Part shown: positions 36,826 to 45,197 of the stretch, in pieces
Layout: each line of letters opens with the position of its first letter
Numbering within the stretch: the stretch's first letter is position 1
Assembly (NCBI GenBank): GCA_945905815.1
Contig: CAMDQH010000002.1
Span: forward strand, 1 to 64,000
Length of the DNA: 64,000 nt
DNA from: Bacteriovorax stolpii
GTDB lineage: Bacteria > Bdellovibrionota > Bacteriovoracia > Bacteriovoracales > Bacteriovoracaceae
Reading direction: 5' to 3'
Notes under the pieces: model-generated
Told to the model about the DNA's origin: nothing
Seen by the model: only the letters and a program-made list of their open reading frames with translations
The model's database searches: none
Translations under genes and position numbers: made by a program

Positions 36826-37847
36826 TGATTCTCCTTGAGATTTAAAATTTTCTTGGCAACAAGCAAGGCCTCTTTCATGTCTAAAAAATGCTCACGTAGA
36901 ACTTCATAACTCTCTTGAGCGGGACCTAGGAATGTGGATGCCATTCCAATAAGTGAAGGCGATTTTAATTTACTTTTTAATTCAAATCCATCGAGGACAG
37001 TTTTCATTCCACCTGAAATAATGAATTCTTTACCTTTATTTGGAAGCGCATTTAAAATTTCCACCATCTCTAGTGCTGTATGGCCAACATGAATAAATGG
37101 TTTTTTATATTCAGCTTCATTTGCAGATCTAAGATTCTCAAGTAAAGAAAAGTTCGTTCCTCCGTAAGCCCCTAACTCTATGCCGGCGATTGGCATATCC
37201 AAAAGTGCTTTTAAACTTTTTGGGCCCATCCCCTGACCTACTTCTTTAATGATTACAGGATACGAACTCACTTCAAGAAAGCTCTTCAATGTATTCAGCG
37301 GATTCATTTTATATTTATCACCATTTGGTTGAAACCATTCCTGAAGTGGATTGAAATGAATAATCAGACCATTGGCCTCAACCTTCTTCACTAGGTCGTG
37401 CAAAAGCTGAAACTTTTTACTAGAAAATAACTCCTCAAGCTGAGCATAACCAATATTGGCAAATAAAGGCTGATCGCCAAGATATTTACGAACGGCAAAA
37501 TCACTTAGTCTATCTGAGCTATTAAGAAGTGATCTACATGATCCTAAACCCATACCAAGATTAAATTCTCCACAAAGCTTAGCCAGGTTGTGATTAATTA
37601 ATTGGGATTTTTCAATCCCACCAGTCATGCTAGAAACCCAAATTGGGTAATCCAGATTAAAACCTAAAAAGGGCGATAACCAAGTTTCGCTTGGTTCAGG
37701 GTGAGTAAAAAACAACGGTTCATAATTAAAACGGCCATCAACAGTTGCAGCTGAAGTTTTTGATTTATGAGTCAACTCAATGTGATCCTTTTTCCTTTGA
37801 GAGACCTCAAATGAATCAGGAGAATACAGGGTCTTTGACATGACCAT
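36822..37847 (-). CDS. fni: Type 2 isopentenyl-diphosphate delta-isomerase
   Basis: A 341-residue FMN-dependent enzyme interconverting IPP and DMAPP. The N-terminal RKKDHIELTHKSKT, the SMTGGIEKS and GLGSCRSLL blocks, the NPLQEWFQPNGD segment and the FMN-binding GIELGAYGGTNF identify the type 2 (Fni) family rather than the metal-dependent type 1. It is the first gene of the overlapping mevalonate operon and is divergent from ispA. ATG at 37847 or 37841 are both possible. Confidence 0.93.
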   Translation of the reverse strand: MVMSKTLYSPDSFEVSQRKKDHIELTHKSKTSAATVDGRFNYEPLFFTHPEPSETWLSPFLGFNLDYPIWVSSMTGGIEKSQLINHNLAKLCGEFNLGMGLGSCRSLLNSSDRLSDFAVRKYLGDQPLFANIGYAQLEELFSSKKFQLLHDLVKKVEANGLIIHFNPLQEWFQPNGDKYKMNPLNTLKSFLEVSSYPVIIKEVGQGMGPKSLKALLDMPIAGIELGAYGGTNFSLLENLRSANEAEYKKPFIHVGHTALEMVEILNALPNKGKEFIISGGMKTVLDGFELKSKLKSPSLIGMASTFLGPAQESYEVLREHFLDMKEALLVAKKILNLKENQ

Positions 37848-37987
37848 GGATTACCAAAAATGGCATCAAAAGTCATGGTGTTCCTTGCAGTTAATCATTT
37901 AGCTATCTAGTTGAAATCATGCTAATATCGCTGCTTGGTAAGCTTAAATTCATACCTTGTACAAACAAACCGCTTGAGGCCATAATC
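37848..37987. promoter_or_regulatory. Divergent intergenic region between idi2 and ispA
   Basis: This 140-base gap should hold the promoters of both the mevalonate operon (minus) and ispA (plus). It carries a CATGAC/GTCATG inverted repeat near 37839-37880, but no strong -10/-35 pair was found. Confidence 0.3.
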
Positions 37988-38911
37988 GTGTCCATGGATT
38001 TTAATCAACAATCAGTCCTTTTTGAAAACTTTCTGGTTGAGAAAACCAACAGCTATTTCCCTCTTCCTTCGTTAATCAACGAAGCAGTTCATTATTCACT
38101 TTTAAGTGAAGGTAAAAGAATCAGACCACTTTTATGTCTTGGATTCGCACAAGCATTTAGTGGTGACCAAGATCAGGCCCTTCGTTTTGCCGTGGCAATC
38201 GAAATGGTCCACTCTTATTCTTTAATTCATGATGATTTACCGGCCATGGATAATGATGATTTACGAAGGGGAAGGCCAACGAACCATAAGGTTTTTGGGG
38301 AAGCACATGCTATTTTATCAGGTGATTCTTTACTTAATATGGCACCCGAATTTCTTCTTAAAGAGTTACGCCTATTGCAAGTTGACCCAAACAAAATAAT
38401 CGACATTGTCGCTCTACTCATGGAAGCAAGTGGACATGAAGGAATGATTAAGGGCCAGTCACTAGATATGCAATACCAAGCGAAGGATCTTTCGAGGTTT
38501 GATAATGAATCGCTGAAGAGTATTTTATCAAATATCCATAAACTTAAAACTGGAGCGCTCATTACCTGGAGTTGTATTGCAGGACTCCACTCTCACGACG
38601 ATACTCAGTTTGTTCAAAAGTATAAGTGTCAGGTTAAATCGATTGGACAAAGAATCGGTCTATTGTTTCAAATCATAGATGATATTCTTGATGTTACATC
38701 AAACATGCAAGACCTGGGTAAAACTCCAGGTAAAGACCAACAAAACTCTAAGCTCACTTATACCCATCTTTACGGAGTTCAAGGCGCAACTGCTATTGCA
38801 AAAGAACTAATTCAGGAAATTTATCAAGATTTAGAGGGATTTAAAATTAATGGTGACTGGCAAATCATCAGGCAAATAATCGACTCACTCGAGGAAAAGC
38901 TTCCCCAATAG
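37988..38911 (+). CDS. ispA: Polyprenyl (farnesyl) diphosphate synthase
   Basis: A trans-isoprenyl diphosphate synthase that condenses IPP with allylic diphosphates. The first aspartate-rich motif is HDDLPAMDNDDLRRG and the second FQIIDDILDVT; SEGKRIRPLLCLG precedes them. The short distance from the first motif with bulky residues suits a C15 (FPP) product. GAGG lies eight bases before a GTG at 37988, which I chose; ATG at 37994 or an upstream ATG at 37919 are alternatives. It is the divergent partner of the mevalonate operon, thus uses its IPP/DMAPP. Confidence 0.9.
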   Translation: MSMDFNQQSVLFENFLVEKTNSYFPLPSLINEAVHYSLLSEGKRIRPLLCLGFAQAFSGDQDQALRFAVAIEMVHSYSLIHDDLPAMDNDDLRRGRPTNHKVFGEAHAILSGDSLLNMAPEFLLKELRLLQVDPNKIIDIVALLMEASGHEGMIKGQSLDMQYQAKDLSRFDNESLKSILSNIHKLKTGALITWSCIAGLHSHDDTQFVQKYKCQVKSIGQRIGLLFQIIDDILDVTSNMQDLGKTPGKDQQNSKLTYTHLYGVQGATAIAKELIQEIYQDLEGFKINGDWQIIRQIIDSLEEKLPQ

Positions 38912-38913
38912 AT

Positions 38914-39609
38914 CTACTTCCTTGGACTAATAACCATTACGAACTCTCGTTTTTCTTTTTCGCCTATACCTTTTAATACGGCCGGAACGTTTCCACGGAT
39001 TAAAAACTCTTCTTTGCCGCCAAGATCACAACCAAGAAAAACATCACGATCAGGATTTAACTTTATTAAATCACTAAGAAGTTTTTTAAGTCGATAAGGT
39101 GTATCCATCCAAATCAAAGTCTCAGGTCGTTTTAATTCTTTTTTAATCCAATCACTTCGCTCCGGTTCTTTGACTGGAACAAAGCCAGAAAAGACGAAAC
39201 TAGCATGAGAAAATCCTGAGAGTGCAAGAGCAAGAGATACGGAATTGGGATAAGGGGTAGCGGTAACTTTTATTCTTTTTTTATGACAAGCATCGACTAG
39301 CCGTTGACCTGGATCACAGAATGCCGGTAAACCGCAATCACTTAAAAGATAAACTCTTTTGCCATTACTTAACTCTTTAATTATATCAGACTGAATTTTT
39401 TCTTGTGTATGCTCATTAAACAAAACAAATTTTTCGATAGCTTCACGCGGAAGGCCCCACTTAAGCCAACGTTGCCTTCCAATCTTATGTTCTTCAACTA
39501 GAATCATGACATCTGCTTTAAGGGCATCTTCAAGAAGTCTTGCTTGAGCAACAGGCTCCAAAGGCAATTCTTCTTGTATGGGAGTCGGCACTAAAATTAG
39601 TTCACTCAT
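38914..39609 (-). CDS. RsmI-family (tetrapyrrole-methylase fold) SAM methyltransferase
   Basis: A 231-residue protein of the short RsmI-like branch (standard RsmI, the 16S C1402 2'-O-methyltransferase, is ~280). Visible are LILVPTPI at the N-terminus, the SAM-binding CGLPAFCDPGQRLV, PYPNSVSLALALSGF and the FSGFVP block. The missing C-terminal part of full RsmI leaves the target uncertain. It follows a CBM9-like gene without a gap, and is convergent with ispA, two bases away. Confidence 0.8.
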   Translation of the reverse strand: MSELILVPTPIQEELPLEPVAQARLLEDALKADVMILVEEHKIGRQRWLKWGLPREAIEKFVLFNEHTQEKIQSDIIKELSNGKRVYLLSDCGLPAFCDPGQRLVDACHKKRIKVTATPYPNSVSLALALSGFSHASFVFSGFVPVKEPERSDWIKKELKRPETLIWMDTPYRLKKLLSDLIKLNPDRDVFLGCDLGGKEEFLIRGNVPAVLKGIGEKEKREFVMVISPRK

Positions 39610-40149
39610 TTATTCATCCAGGCTTAGGAAAAGTTCGGGGCGGTGAAAATCAGGATTCGATTCAGGATTGGGTGAAAGAGCATAAAATTCTCTCGGATCA
39701 TGTGCGAGGCAAGAGAAAAATCCGCCGTATAGCTTATCCCCGGTCAATCCTGGAGGTAAAATGACTTCCATTTTTCCTGACCACATTTTTGGCGTTAGGG
39801 TAACTTCTGTCTTAAACGACAATTCTTTGGGTGCAAAGAACGTATTTCTTGGTTCTACAATGATAAGAGCAAAAGGTTGATTTAAAGGAGAAACTTGAAT
39901 TTCTAAGTAAGGTGCCTTTAAGTCATTTTCGTCTTTTCTTAGCTGCAGAAAGGCCTCTATAACGTCCTTATTCCATAGCCCCCAATTCTTAGACCAATCT
40001 TGGGTATAAACTTCGTCCACCTGCCAAGCAGGCCCAATTCGCTTTTGGATTTGAAAATCAATCACAACTGCTCTGTCTGAGCGCTGCCAACTAATTTTAA
40101 TGCTGTGGCCTGAAAAGGTTGGCCCATGTTTTTTGAGGTAAGCTTGCAT
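39610..40149 (-). CDS. CBM9/DOMON-like protein
   Basis: A 179-residue protein without a signal peptide. The pattern WNKDVIEAFLQLR followed by YLEIQVSPLNQPFAL resembles the family-9 carbohydrate-binding/DOMON-like fold seen in many bacterial unknowns. Two tryptophans (SKNWGLW) fit a binding site, but no ligand can be named. It starts before the methyltransferase gene with no gap and is divergent from the rRNA methyltransferase gene. Confidence 0.6.
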   Translation of the reverse strand: MQAYLKKHGPTFSGHSIKISWQRSDRAVVIDFQIQKRIGPAWQVDEVYTQDWSKNWGLWNKDVIEAFLQLRKDENDLKAPYLEIQVSPLNQPFALIIVEPRNTFFAPKELSFKTEVTLTPKMWSGKMEVILPPGLTGDKLYGGFFSCLAHDPREFYALSPNPESNPDFHRPELFLSLDE

Positions 40150-40173
40150 AGTTTGATGCTATCATAGCGATCT

Positions 40174-41289
40174 ATGAACGTCAGCTATCAGTTATTTTTA
40201 GTCATTCCTCCCGGCCTAGAAGATTTAGCTCTCAAAGAAATTGAGCTGAAATGTCCTGTTTCGCCAATCCAAGTGCATAAAGGTGGCCTAGAGCTTAAAG
40301 CTGACCTCAGTTGGATTATTAAGGCACACACTCAACTTAAAATCCCCACGCGAATTTTAATGCGACTTAGTACATTTAAGACCAGGGATTTCCCCAAGCT
40401 TTATCAAAAATTTGTTTCTTTTAAATGGAATGACTATTTGTCTCACCCTGAACCAGAATGGGAAATCAGTTGTAGTAAGAGTCGCTTGATGCATACTGGG
40501 AGAATCGAGGAAACAGTTAAAAAGGCCCTAACCGAGGCCATGCGCAAACAGCCATTGGGCAAGGATTGGGAGAAAAAGCATCACTCTCCCCAAACATTTT
40601 ATATTCGTATTGTAGATGATGATCTAACTCTCAGCCTCGATCTATCTGGTGAACCACTTTATAAGCGGGGCCTACAAAAGATTAAAGGCGAAGCTCCCAT
40701 TCGTGAAAATTTTGCAGCAGCATTTGCTTTTGAAATCCTACATGATCTCAAAACAGAAGTGACACTGGTTGATCCGATGTGTGGCTCAGGTACTCTCCTA
40801 ACAGAAGGCCTGACATTTTATCGGCCTCTGCATTTAAGGAAATTTAGTTTTGAAGAGGCGCCATTTTTTAAAGGCAAACTTATTAAGCTGGAAAGTCTTG
40901 ATCGCTCTCTACCAGTTACCAAGGCCCTAGGTTTTGATATTAATGGAGAGCTGCTTGCAAAAGTCGTTAAGGAATTAGACGCAAAACTTCCCATTACTTT
41001 AAAAAACCAAGATTCTTTAGTAAAAAAATTAACAACGGATGAATCGGTTATTCTTTGTAATCCTCCATATGGAGAAAGAATCCAGATTCAAGGTAAAAGG
41101 GGAAGCTTCTTAAAAGAAGCTTGGGAAAAGTTCATGCAAGAAGACCGCCCTCTTCGGTTTGGTTGGGTGCTACCTTCAGATATGGATGACTTGTTTTCAA
41201 AAGCTCCAGGTTATCATTTAAAAACAAAACGCCATCTCAAAAATGGTGGAATGGCCGTCACATTCTGGATATGGGAAAGAGAATCGTAG
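40174..41289 (+). CDS. THUMP-domain class I RNA methyltransferase (RlmL N-terminal-like)
   Basis: A 371-residue protein like the RlmK/L guanine-N2 methyltransferases of 23S rRNA. After an N-terminal THUMP-type region (GLEDLALKEIE, to ~residue 165) come LYKRGLQKIKGEAPIREN, the SAM motif VDPMCGSGTLLTEGL, GFDINGELLAKV, and the catalytic NPPYGERI. The second RlmK half of the fused E. coli protein is absent. Target is probably a guanosine in 23S rRNA. A 9-bp palindrome (41103-41122) lies inside it. Confidence 0.85.
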   Translation: MNVSYQLFLVIPPGLEDLALKEIELKCPVSPIQVHKGGLELKADLSWIIKAHTQLKIPTRILMRLSTFKTRDFPKLYQKFVSFKWNDYLSHPEPEWEISCSKSRLMHTGRIEETVKKALTEAMRKQPLGKDWEKKHHSPQTFYIRIVDDDLTLSLDLSGEPLYKRGLQKIKGEAPIRENFAAAFAFEILHDLKTEVTLVDPMCGSGTLLTEGLTFYRPLHLRKFSFEEAPFFKGKLIKLESLDRSLPVTKALGFDINGELLAKVVKELDAKLPITLKNQDSLVKKLTTDESVILCNPPYGERIQIQGKRGSFLKEAWEKFMQEDRPLRFGWVLPSDMDDLFSKAPGYHLKTKRHLKNGGMAVTFWIWERES

Positions 41290-41392
41290 CCCAATTTATC
41301 AAACTAAATCTCTTATTCCTAAAGATAGAAACAAGATCCTTTTCATTTATTAAATAAAATCTTTCCCTTAAAATAATTCCAATGGTGGTGTT

Positions 41393-41754
41393 ATGAAATT
41401 ACTTTTTTTTTATTTCTCAGTTTTAATTCATATTTAGCATTTGGTCAAAATGATGCCACCCCTGATAATTTCGTTGAAGAAGATACAACATCCGAAGACA
41501 CCTATGATGATCGAATTACAACGGATGCAGATGAATCACTTGCTCCATGCAAGTGTCCTATGATTGATATTCAGGCCCAGGAAGCCCAGTCGACAGTTAA
41601 TGACCTCTTTCCACAAGACTCTGTTTTTCTAATTGCTCCGTACAAAGAACCGAGTCCTCCAGCAAAGCAAGAGAGAGAAGTTATACCCGGTTACGTTGAA
41701 AAACTGCCTAAAGGATATAGTGATAGTTCCTATACACAGATCCCGCAGAACTAA
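41393..41754 (+). pseudogene. Small secreted protein with a T9-tract frameshift
   Basis: A likely gene broken by one base. From ATG 41393 the frame reads MKLLFF then meets a run of nine T (41403-41411) and stops after 14 codons. With one more T it reads MKLLFFLFLSFNSYLAFG (a normal signal peptide) and continues in the frame that ends at 41754, including APCKCPMID and the C-terminal SSYTQIPQN, about 120 residues in all. Function is unknown; residues after the signal peptide are acidic and proline-rich. A real mutation, phase variation or a read error cannot be separated here. Confidence 0.6.
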
Positions 41755-41807
41755 TTTACTCGAGTAACTCTTGCCAACTATTATTTTCCTGCTTGGATTT
41801 TTTGTCT

Positions 41808-42440
41808 ATGGGACGTAAAATTTCATATATGAATAAACAAGCTAGGGCCCTGATAAGAAAACTTAATACTCCTGTTAAAATTCAGGAGTACCTTTATACC
41901 GTAAAATATAATCCAGATAATTCTGCAAGATCAGCAAGGCGTGTTTTAGAAACAGGAAAAGGTCATTGTTTTGAAGGTGCTATGGTTGCTGCATTTCTTT
42001 TGGAACAAATTGGTCAAAGGCCACTTGTTATGGACCTTAGAGCACACAACGATGATGATCATGTGGTGACACTTTTCAAAGAAAAGGGAAAATGGGGAGC
42101 CATTTCTAAAACAAATACGGCCGTTCTTGGTTACCGAGTTCCGATTCACCGATCACTTCGAGAAATTGCGCTTAGTTATTTTCCTGTATATCTCAATATC
42201 AAAGGTCGTATGACATTAGTCGACTTCGCAGGTCCAATAAATCTTGCAAGCGCACGGTTTAAAAAATGGGACTGGAGATATGGAGATGAAAACTGTGAGG
42301 ACATGGGAATTAGTTTTAATAAAATTCGTCATCAACAACTTATTTCGCGAAAAGATATTGTAAAACTTCCGAAGGCCCATGATATTGTTGCAAAAGCTGC
42401 CCTACTTGGTGCCTTAAGGTCTGGTTTGTATCAGGCCTAG
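41808..42440 (+). CDS. Transglutaminase-like protein
   Basis: A 210-residue protein. TGKGHCFEGAMVAAFLL and NDDDHVVTLFKEKGKWGAISKTN look like the Cys and His blocks of a transglutaminase/papain-like fold, so a peptidase or amide-transfer activity is possible, with the cysteine at about residue 54. There is no clear signal peptide. The start is uncertain: ATG 41808 has GGA ten bases upstream, TTG 41793 has nothing. It follows the frameshifted secreted protein gene in the same direction and ends overlapping a convergent lipoprotein gene by four bases. Confidence 0.6.
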   Translation: MGRKISYMNKQARALIRKLNTPVKIQEYLYTVKYNPDNSARSARRVLETGKGHCFEGAMVAAFLLEQIGQRPLVMDLRAHNDDDHVVTLFKEKGKWGAISKTNTAVLGYRVPIHRSLREIALSYFPVYLNIKGRMTLVDFAGPINLASARFKKWDWRYGDENCEDMGISFNKIRHQQLISRKDIVKLPKAHDIVAKAALLGALRSGLYQA

Positions 42441-42775
42441 TACTGTAATTTTAATTTTTCAGCGACACACGATTTAAAAATCTTTTTTTCAGATCCATCC
42501 GGAAATTTCTCAACCAGTACGGCCCTATTCCCTTTTGTAAGCCAAAGTAGATTATCGTTATGATATCCAGTATCAGTCGTTGTTACAAAACTATGTAGGA
42601 GCACCTGCTGATCTTTGTGGTAGCGTATGAGAATACTTTCATAATCATCCGCATGCTTTAAAACTACTTCTTGATTTTTATCGCAAAGGTAATAAGTGAT
42701 TTTTTCCTGCTTAGGATCAGTGTATTTATAATCTGCACATGAAGCAGTAAGTACAAGCATCAAAAAAAATTTCAT
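42437..42775 (-). CDS. Small lipoprotein of unknown function
   Basis: A 112-residue protein. MKFFLMLVLTASC is a signal peptide with an acceptable lipobox (TASC), lipidated on cysteine 13. Mature cysteines occur in YLCDKN and KSCVAEK. No domain is known. It lies nine bases after the U32-like pair on the same strand. Confidence 0.72.
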   Translation of the reverse strand: MKFFLMLVLTASCADYKYTDPKQEKITYYLCDKNQEVVLKHADDYESILIRYHKDQQVLLHSFVTTTDTGYHNDNLLWLTKGNRAVLVEKFPDGSEKKIFKSCVAEKLKLQY

Positions 42776-42784
42776 TAAATAATC

Positions 42785-43939
42785 CTAAGGGTGCTGATAA
42801 AAAACATGGGACTTGACCCAAACACCACCCACAAATTGGATAAGTGCTGTTTTTTGAGGTTCTATATAATCTACTTCTTCAAGGCTTAGATTTCGAAGCG
42901 AATAGATCAGCGCTTCAAACACTTCACCTTTTGGGTGAACAATTTTCAATTTATCCGATTTACGTAACCCTTTAAAGTTTTTTACAAAAATGGCAAGGTG
43001 TGAACCTTTTTCAGCTTCCAAAACTTCACCAAGGTAATTACCTTCTCTCGATTGAAGACGATGATTTTTGAGTTTAGGAAAGAGTACATCTGTTTTATTG
43101 ACGAGGTAAAAACCCCGCATGAGATCTTGGGGATATTTTTCCTTGAATTCTATGAATGAATCCTCATTGAAATCTTCAGTTAATGCCTTTATTTCTTTAA
43201 GTTGATCAAAGGCAGAGAAACGAAGATCAATACGAAAAAAACCTAGGCCAAGACTTTTAAGTTCGTTAGCAAAGTCCACAAGACAAAAATCTTTGATATG
43301 AAACATAAATGTTCCATGGCGATTTTCTATTATGGGAAACCCTTTATGTGGAGACTCTTCGCTTTCACCAATCGCACTTATTTCTTGATTAAAAGATAAT
43401 TTGTCTTCACTAAGAGGACTTAGAAGCTGCCTTGGAGTATAGAAAAGTAGTATGCGTCCAAGACCTAAAAGCTCACAGGGAACTTTCAAAATCTTGCAAT
43501 ATTCCTCAATTTTGATTTTTGGAAGCTCAATTGATAAAGCTATTCTTTCCATTCGACCCTGAACGTGATCAATCCAACCCTGAAGACCAGGAAGATTATG
43601 ATTTCCATTCTCAGCGATGAATTGCAGAGGTTTAGTCGTATTTTTAAGACCCCATTCAAGAGCACCAGGGTCTTGAACTCGAAGTGAATCAAAAGAATCT
43701 AATAAAGGAACGATTTCAAGTGCAAGCTTTGCGAACGTATTCTCAGTCATGAGAATGTCCCATTCGAAAATGACTTTAAGACCTAATTCTTTTGCACGTT
43801 TTGAAAATTCAAAAAAATCTTCAGTTTTTAATTTACCAAATCGTGAAAAATCTTGATGCCCTAGAATCACTTCTTGCAGTCCTTGATCCTTGATTAAATT
43901 CAAATCATTCAAGCTTTGGGCAAAAGTCGTAAGCTTCAT
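42785..43939 (-). CDS. U32-family protein lacking the iron-sulfur cysteines (second of a pair)
   Basis: A 384-residue protein with the triose-phosphate-isomerase-like barrel and C-terminal beta domain of the U32 group: VILGHQDFSRFG, ELGLKVIFEWD, ERIALSIELP, LGLGRILLFYTPRQLL and NRHGTFMFHIKDF. In U32 enzymes four cysteines after the HG.CM motif bind a [4Fe-4S] cluster; here that block reads without the pattern. It overlaps the upstream TrhP-like gene by four bases, so the two are made together, like UbiU/UbiV partners. Function is probably supportive or tRNA-related, but unproven. Confidence 0.72.
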   Translation of the reverse strand: MKLTTFAQSLNDLNLIKDQGLQEVILGHQDFSRFGKLKTEDFFEFSKRAKELGLKVIFEWDILMTENTFAKLALEIVPLLDSFDSLRVQDPGALEWGLKNTTKPLQFIAENGNHNLPGLQGWIDHVQGRMERIALSIELPKIKIEEYCKILKVPCELLGLGRILLFYTPRQLLSPLSEDKLSFNQEISAIGESEESPHKGFPIIENRHGTFMFHIKDFCLVDFANELKSLGLGFFRIDLRFSAFDQLKEIKALTEDFNEDSFIEFKEKYPQDLMRGFYLVNKTDVLFPKLKNHRLQSREGNYLGEVLEAEKGSHLAIFVKNFKGLRKSDKLKIVHPKGEVFEALIYSLRNLSLEEVDYIEPQKTALIQFVGGVWVKSHVFYQHP

Positions 43940-45138
43940 ACTTTGACCTTTTGACGAATCAAGTGAAGACTCTCCACTCCATTTTGATAGGGAAGCTTGA
44001 TCAATGTCGATGGTCTCGTTCTGGCCACTGGTTTCATCATGATATCAGTTATCTCTCGGGCAACAATTGTAATTGCCTGACCTTTAAAGGGAAGAATTTC
44101 TAATTCATCACCTTGATTAAAAGCATTTCTAACTTCTATAACGATTCCCGATTTAGGCGACGCCTCGATAACAGTTCCGGCCATCTGCCACTCTGTCTCT
44201 GTGTTTTCTCTTTCGTTAAAGATACTATCAGTACCAGCGGCTTCAACCAAACTCGCATTTGTATAGGCCCGGTGGGAAACTTTTTTGAGTTCAGACTCCC
44301 AATAAAGCAGATCATCAGATAGAAAATTTCCGTGCTCTCGATAATATGCAAGTGCTTCAGTATAAACCTTACTCATCGTGCCGGCATAAAGATGACTCTT
44401 CATACGCCCTTCAATTTTCAATGAATCGATCCCTTCATTAATAAATTCCGGCAAAATTCTAAGACCTTCAAGATCTTTGGAACTCATAAAAAAAGCTTTT
44501 TTCTTTTCTTCTGTATCTAGCCCCATATCTAGTGAGTATTCAAAGCGGCAGGAATGAGCACATCCTCCACGGTTTGAATCACGGCCTTGCGTAAAGTTTG
44601 AAATCACACAGTGTCCAGAATAGGCCATGCACATGGAACCATGAATAAACATTTCAACTTCTATGTTAGCTTCACGCTTAATTTTTCCGGCCTCTTTCAC
44701 AGATAGTTCTCGACCTACTACAACTCTCGTCGCCCCCATGGACTTCCAAAGCTTAGCAGCTTCTACGTTGAGAGTTGAGGCCTGAGTTGAGATATGAATC
44801 GGAATGCTCGATAAACTTGATACGGTTTTCACAACTCCCAGATCTGAAACAATAACTGCATCAACTTTGATCTCATTAAGGAAATTCACAAAATCCGGTA
44901 GTTCAGAAAGATCTTTGTCATGTAGGAAAGAATTCAAAACGACATAAACCTGAGCACCACGATCATGGGCAAAATTCACGCCTTCACGGAGCTCATCCAG
45001 AGTAAAATTATCAGCTGCTGTCCTTAGACCAAATTTCTGTCCGCCCACATAAACTGCGTTGGCACCATAAAGTACCGCTACTTTCAATTTATCTAGGCTT
45101 CCGGCCGGGGCCAGGACTTCAGGAAAAAAATGTGACAT
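43936..45138 (-). CDS. trhP: U32-family protein, TrhP-like tRNA hydroxylation enzyme
   Basis: A 400-residue U32 protein. EVLAPAGSLDKLKVAVLYG, VVLNSFLHDKDL, ISTQASTLNV, RVVVGRELSVKE and the cluster block HGSMCMAYSGHC followed by GGCAHSCRFEY match E. coli YegQ/TrhP, which makes 5-hydroxyuridine at tRNA position 34 from prephenate. All four iron-sulfur cysteines are present. The DSLKIEGRMKSHLY block is also intact. The start MSHFFPE at 45138 has GGGAG upstream; a longer frame is not needed. Activity assignment is by similarity and the paralogue downstream is unusual. Confidence 0.85.
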   Translation of the reverse strand: MSHFFPEVLAPAGSLDKLKVAVLYGANAVYVGGQKFGLRTAADNFTLDELREGVNFAHDRGAQVYVVLNSFLHDKDLSELPDFVNFLNEIKVDAVIVSDLGVVKTVSSLSSIPIHISTQASTLNVEAAKLWKSMGATRVVVGRELSVKEAGKIKREANIEVEMFIHGSMCMAYSGHCVISNFTQGRDSNRGGCAHSCRFEYSLDMGLDTEEKKKAFFMSSKDLEGLRILPEFINEGIDSLKIEGRMKSHLYAGTMSKVYTEALAYYREHGNFLSDDLLYWESELKKVSHRAYTNASLVEAAGTDSIFNERENTETEWQMAGTVIEASPKSGIVIEVRNAFNQGDELEILPFKGQAITIVAREITDIMMKPVARTRPSTLIKLPYQNGVESLHLIRQKVKV

Positions 45139-45197
45139 ATTTGGAGACTCCCAAGAATCATTTACCAAAATCCAGCTATAAGTTAAACTATTCTTAG

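Noticed and set aside
41103-41122. A 9-bp palindrome AAGCTTCTT-AA-AAGAAGCTT within the RlmL-like gene
   Set aside because: It lies in well-conserved coding sequence and is explained by Ser/Leu/Glu/Ala codons; no terminator tail or operator context.
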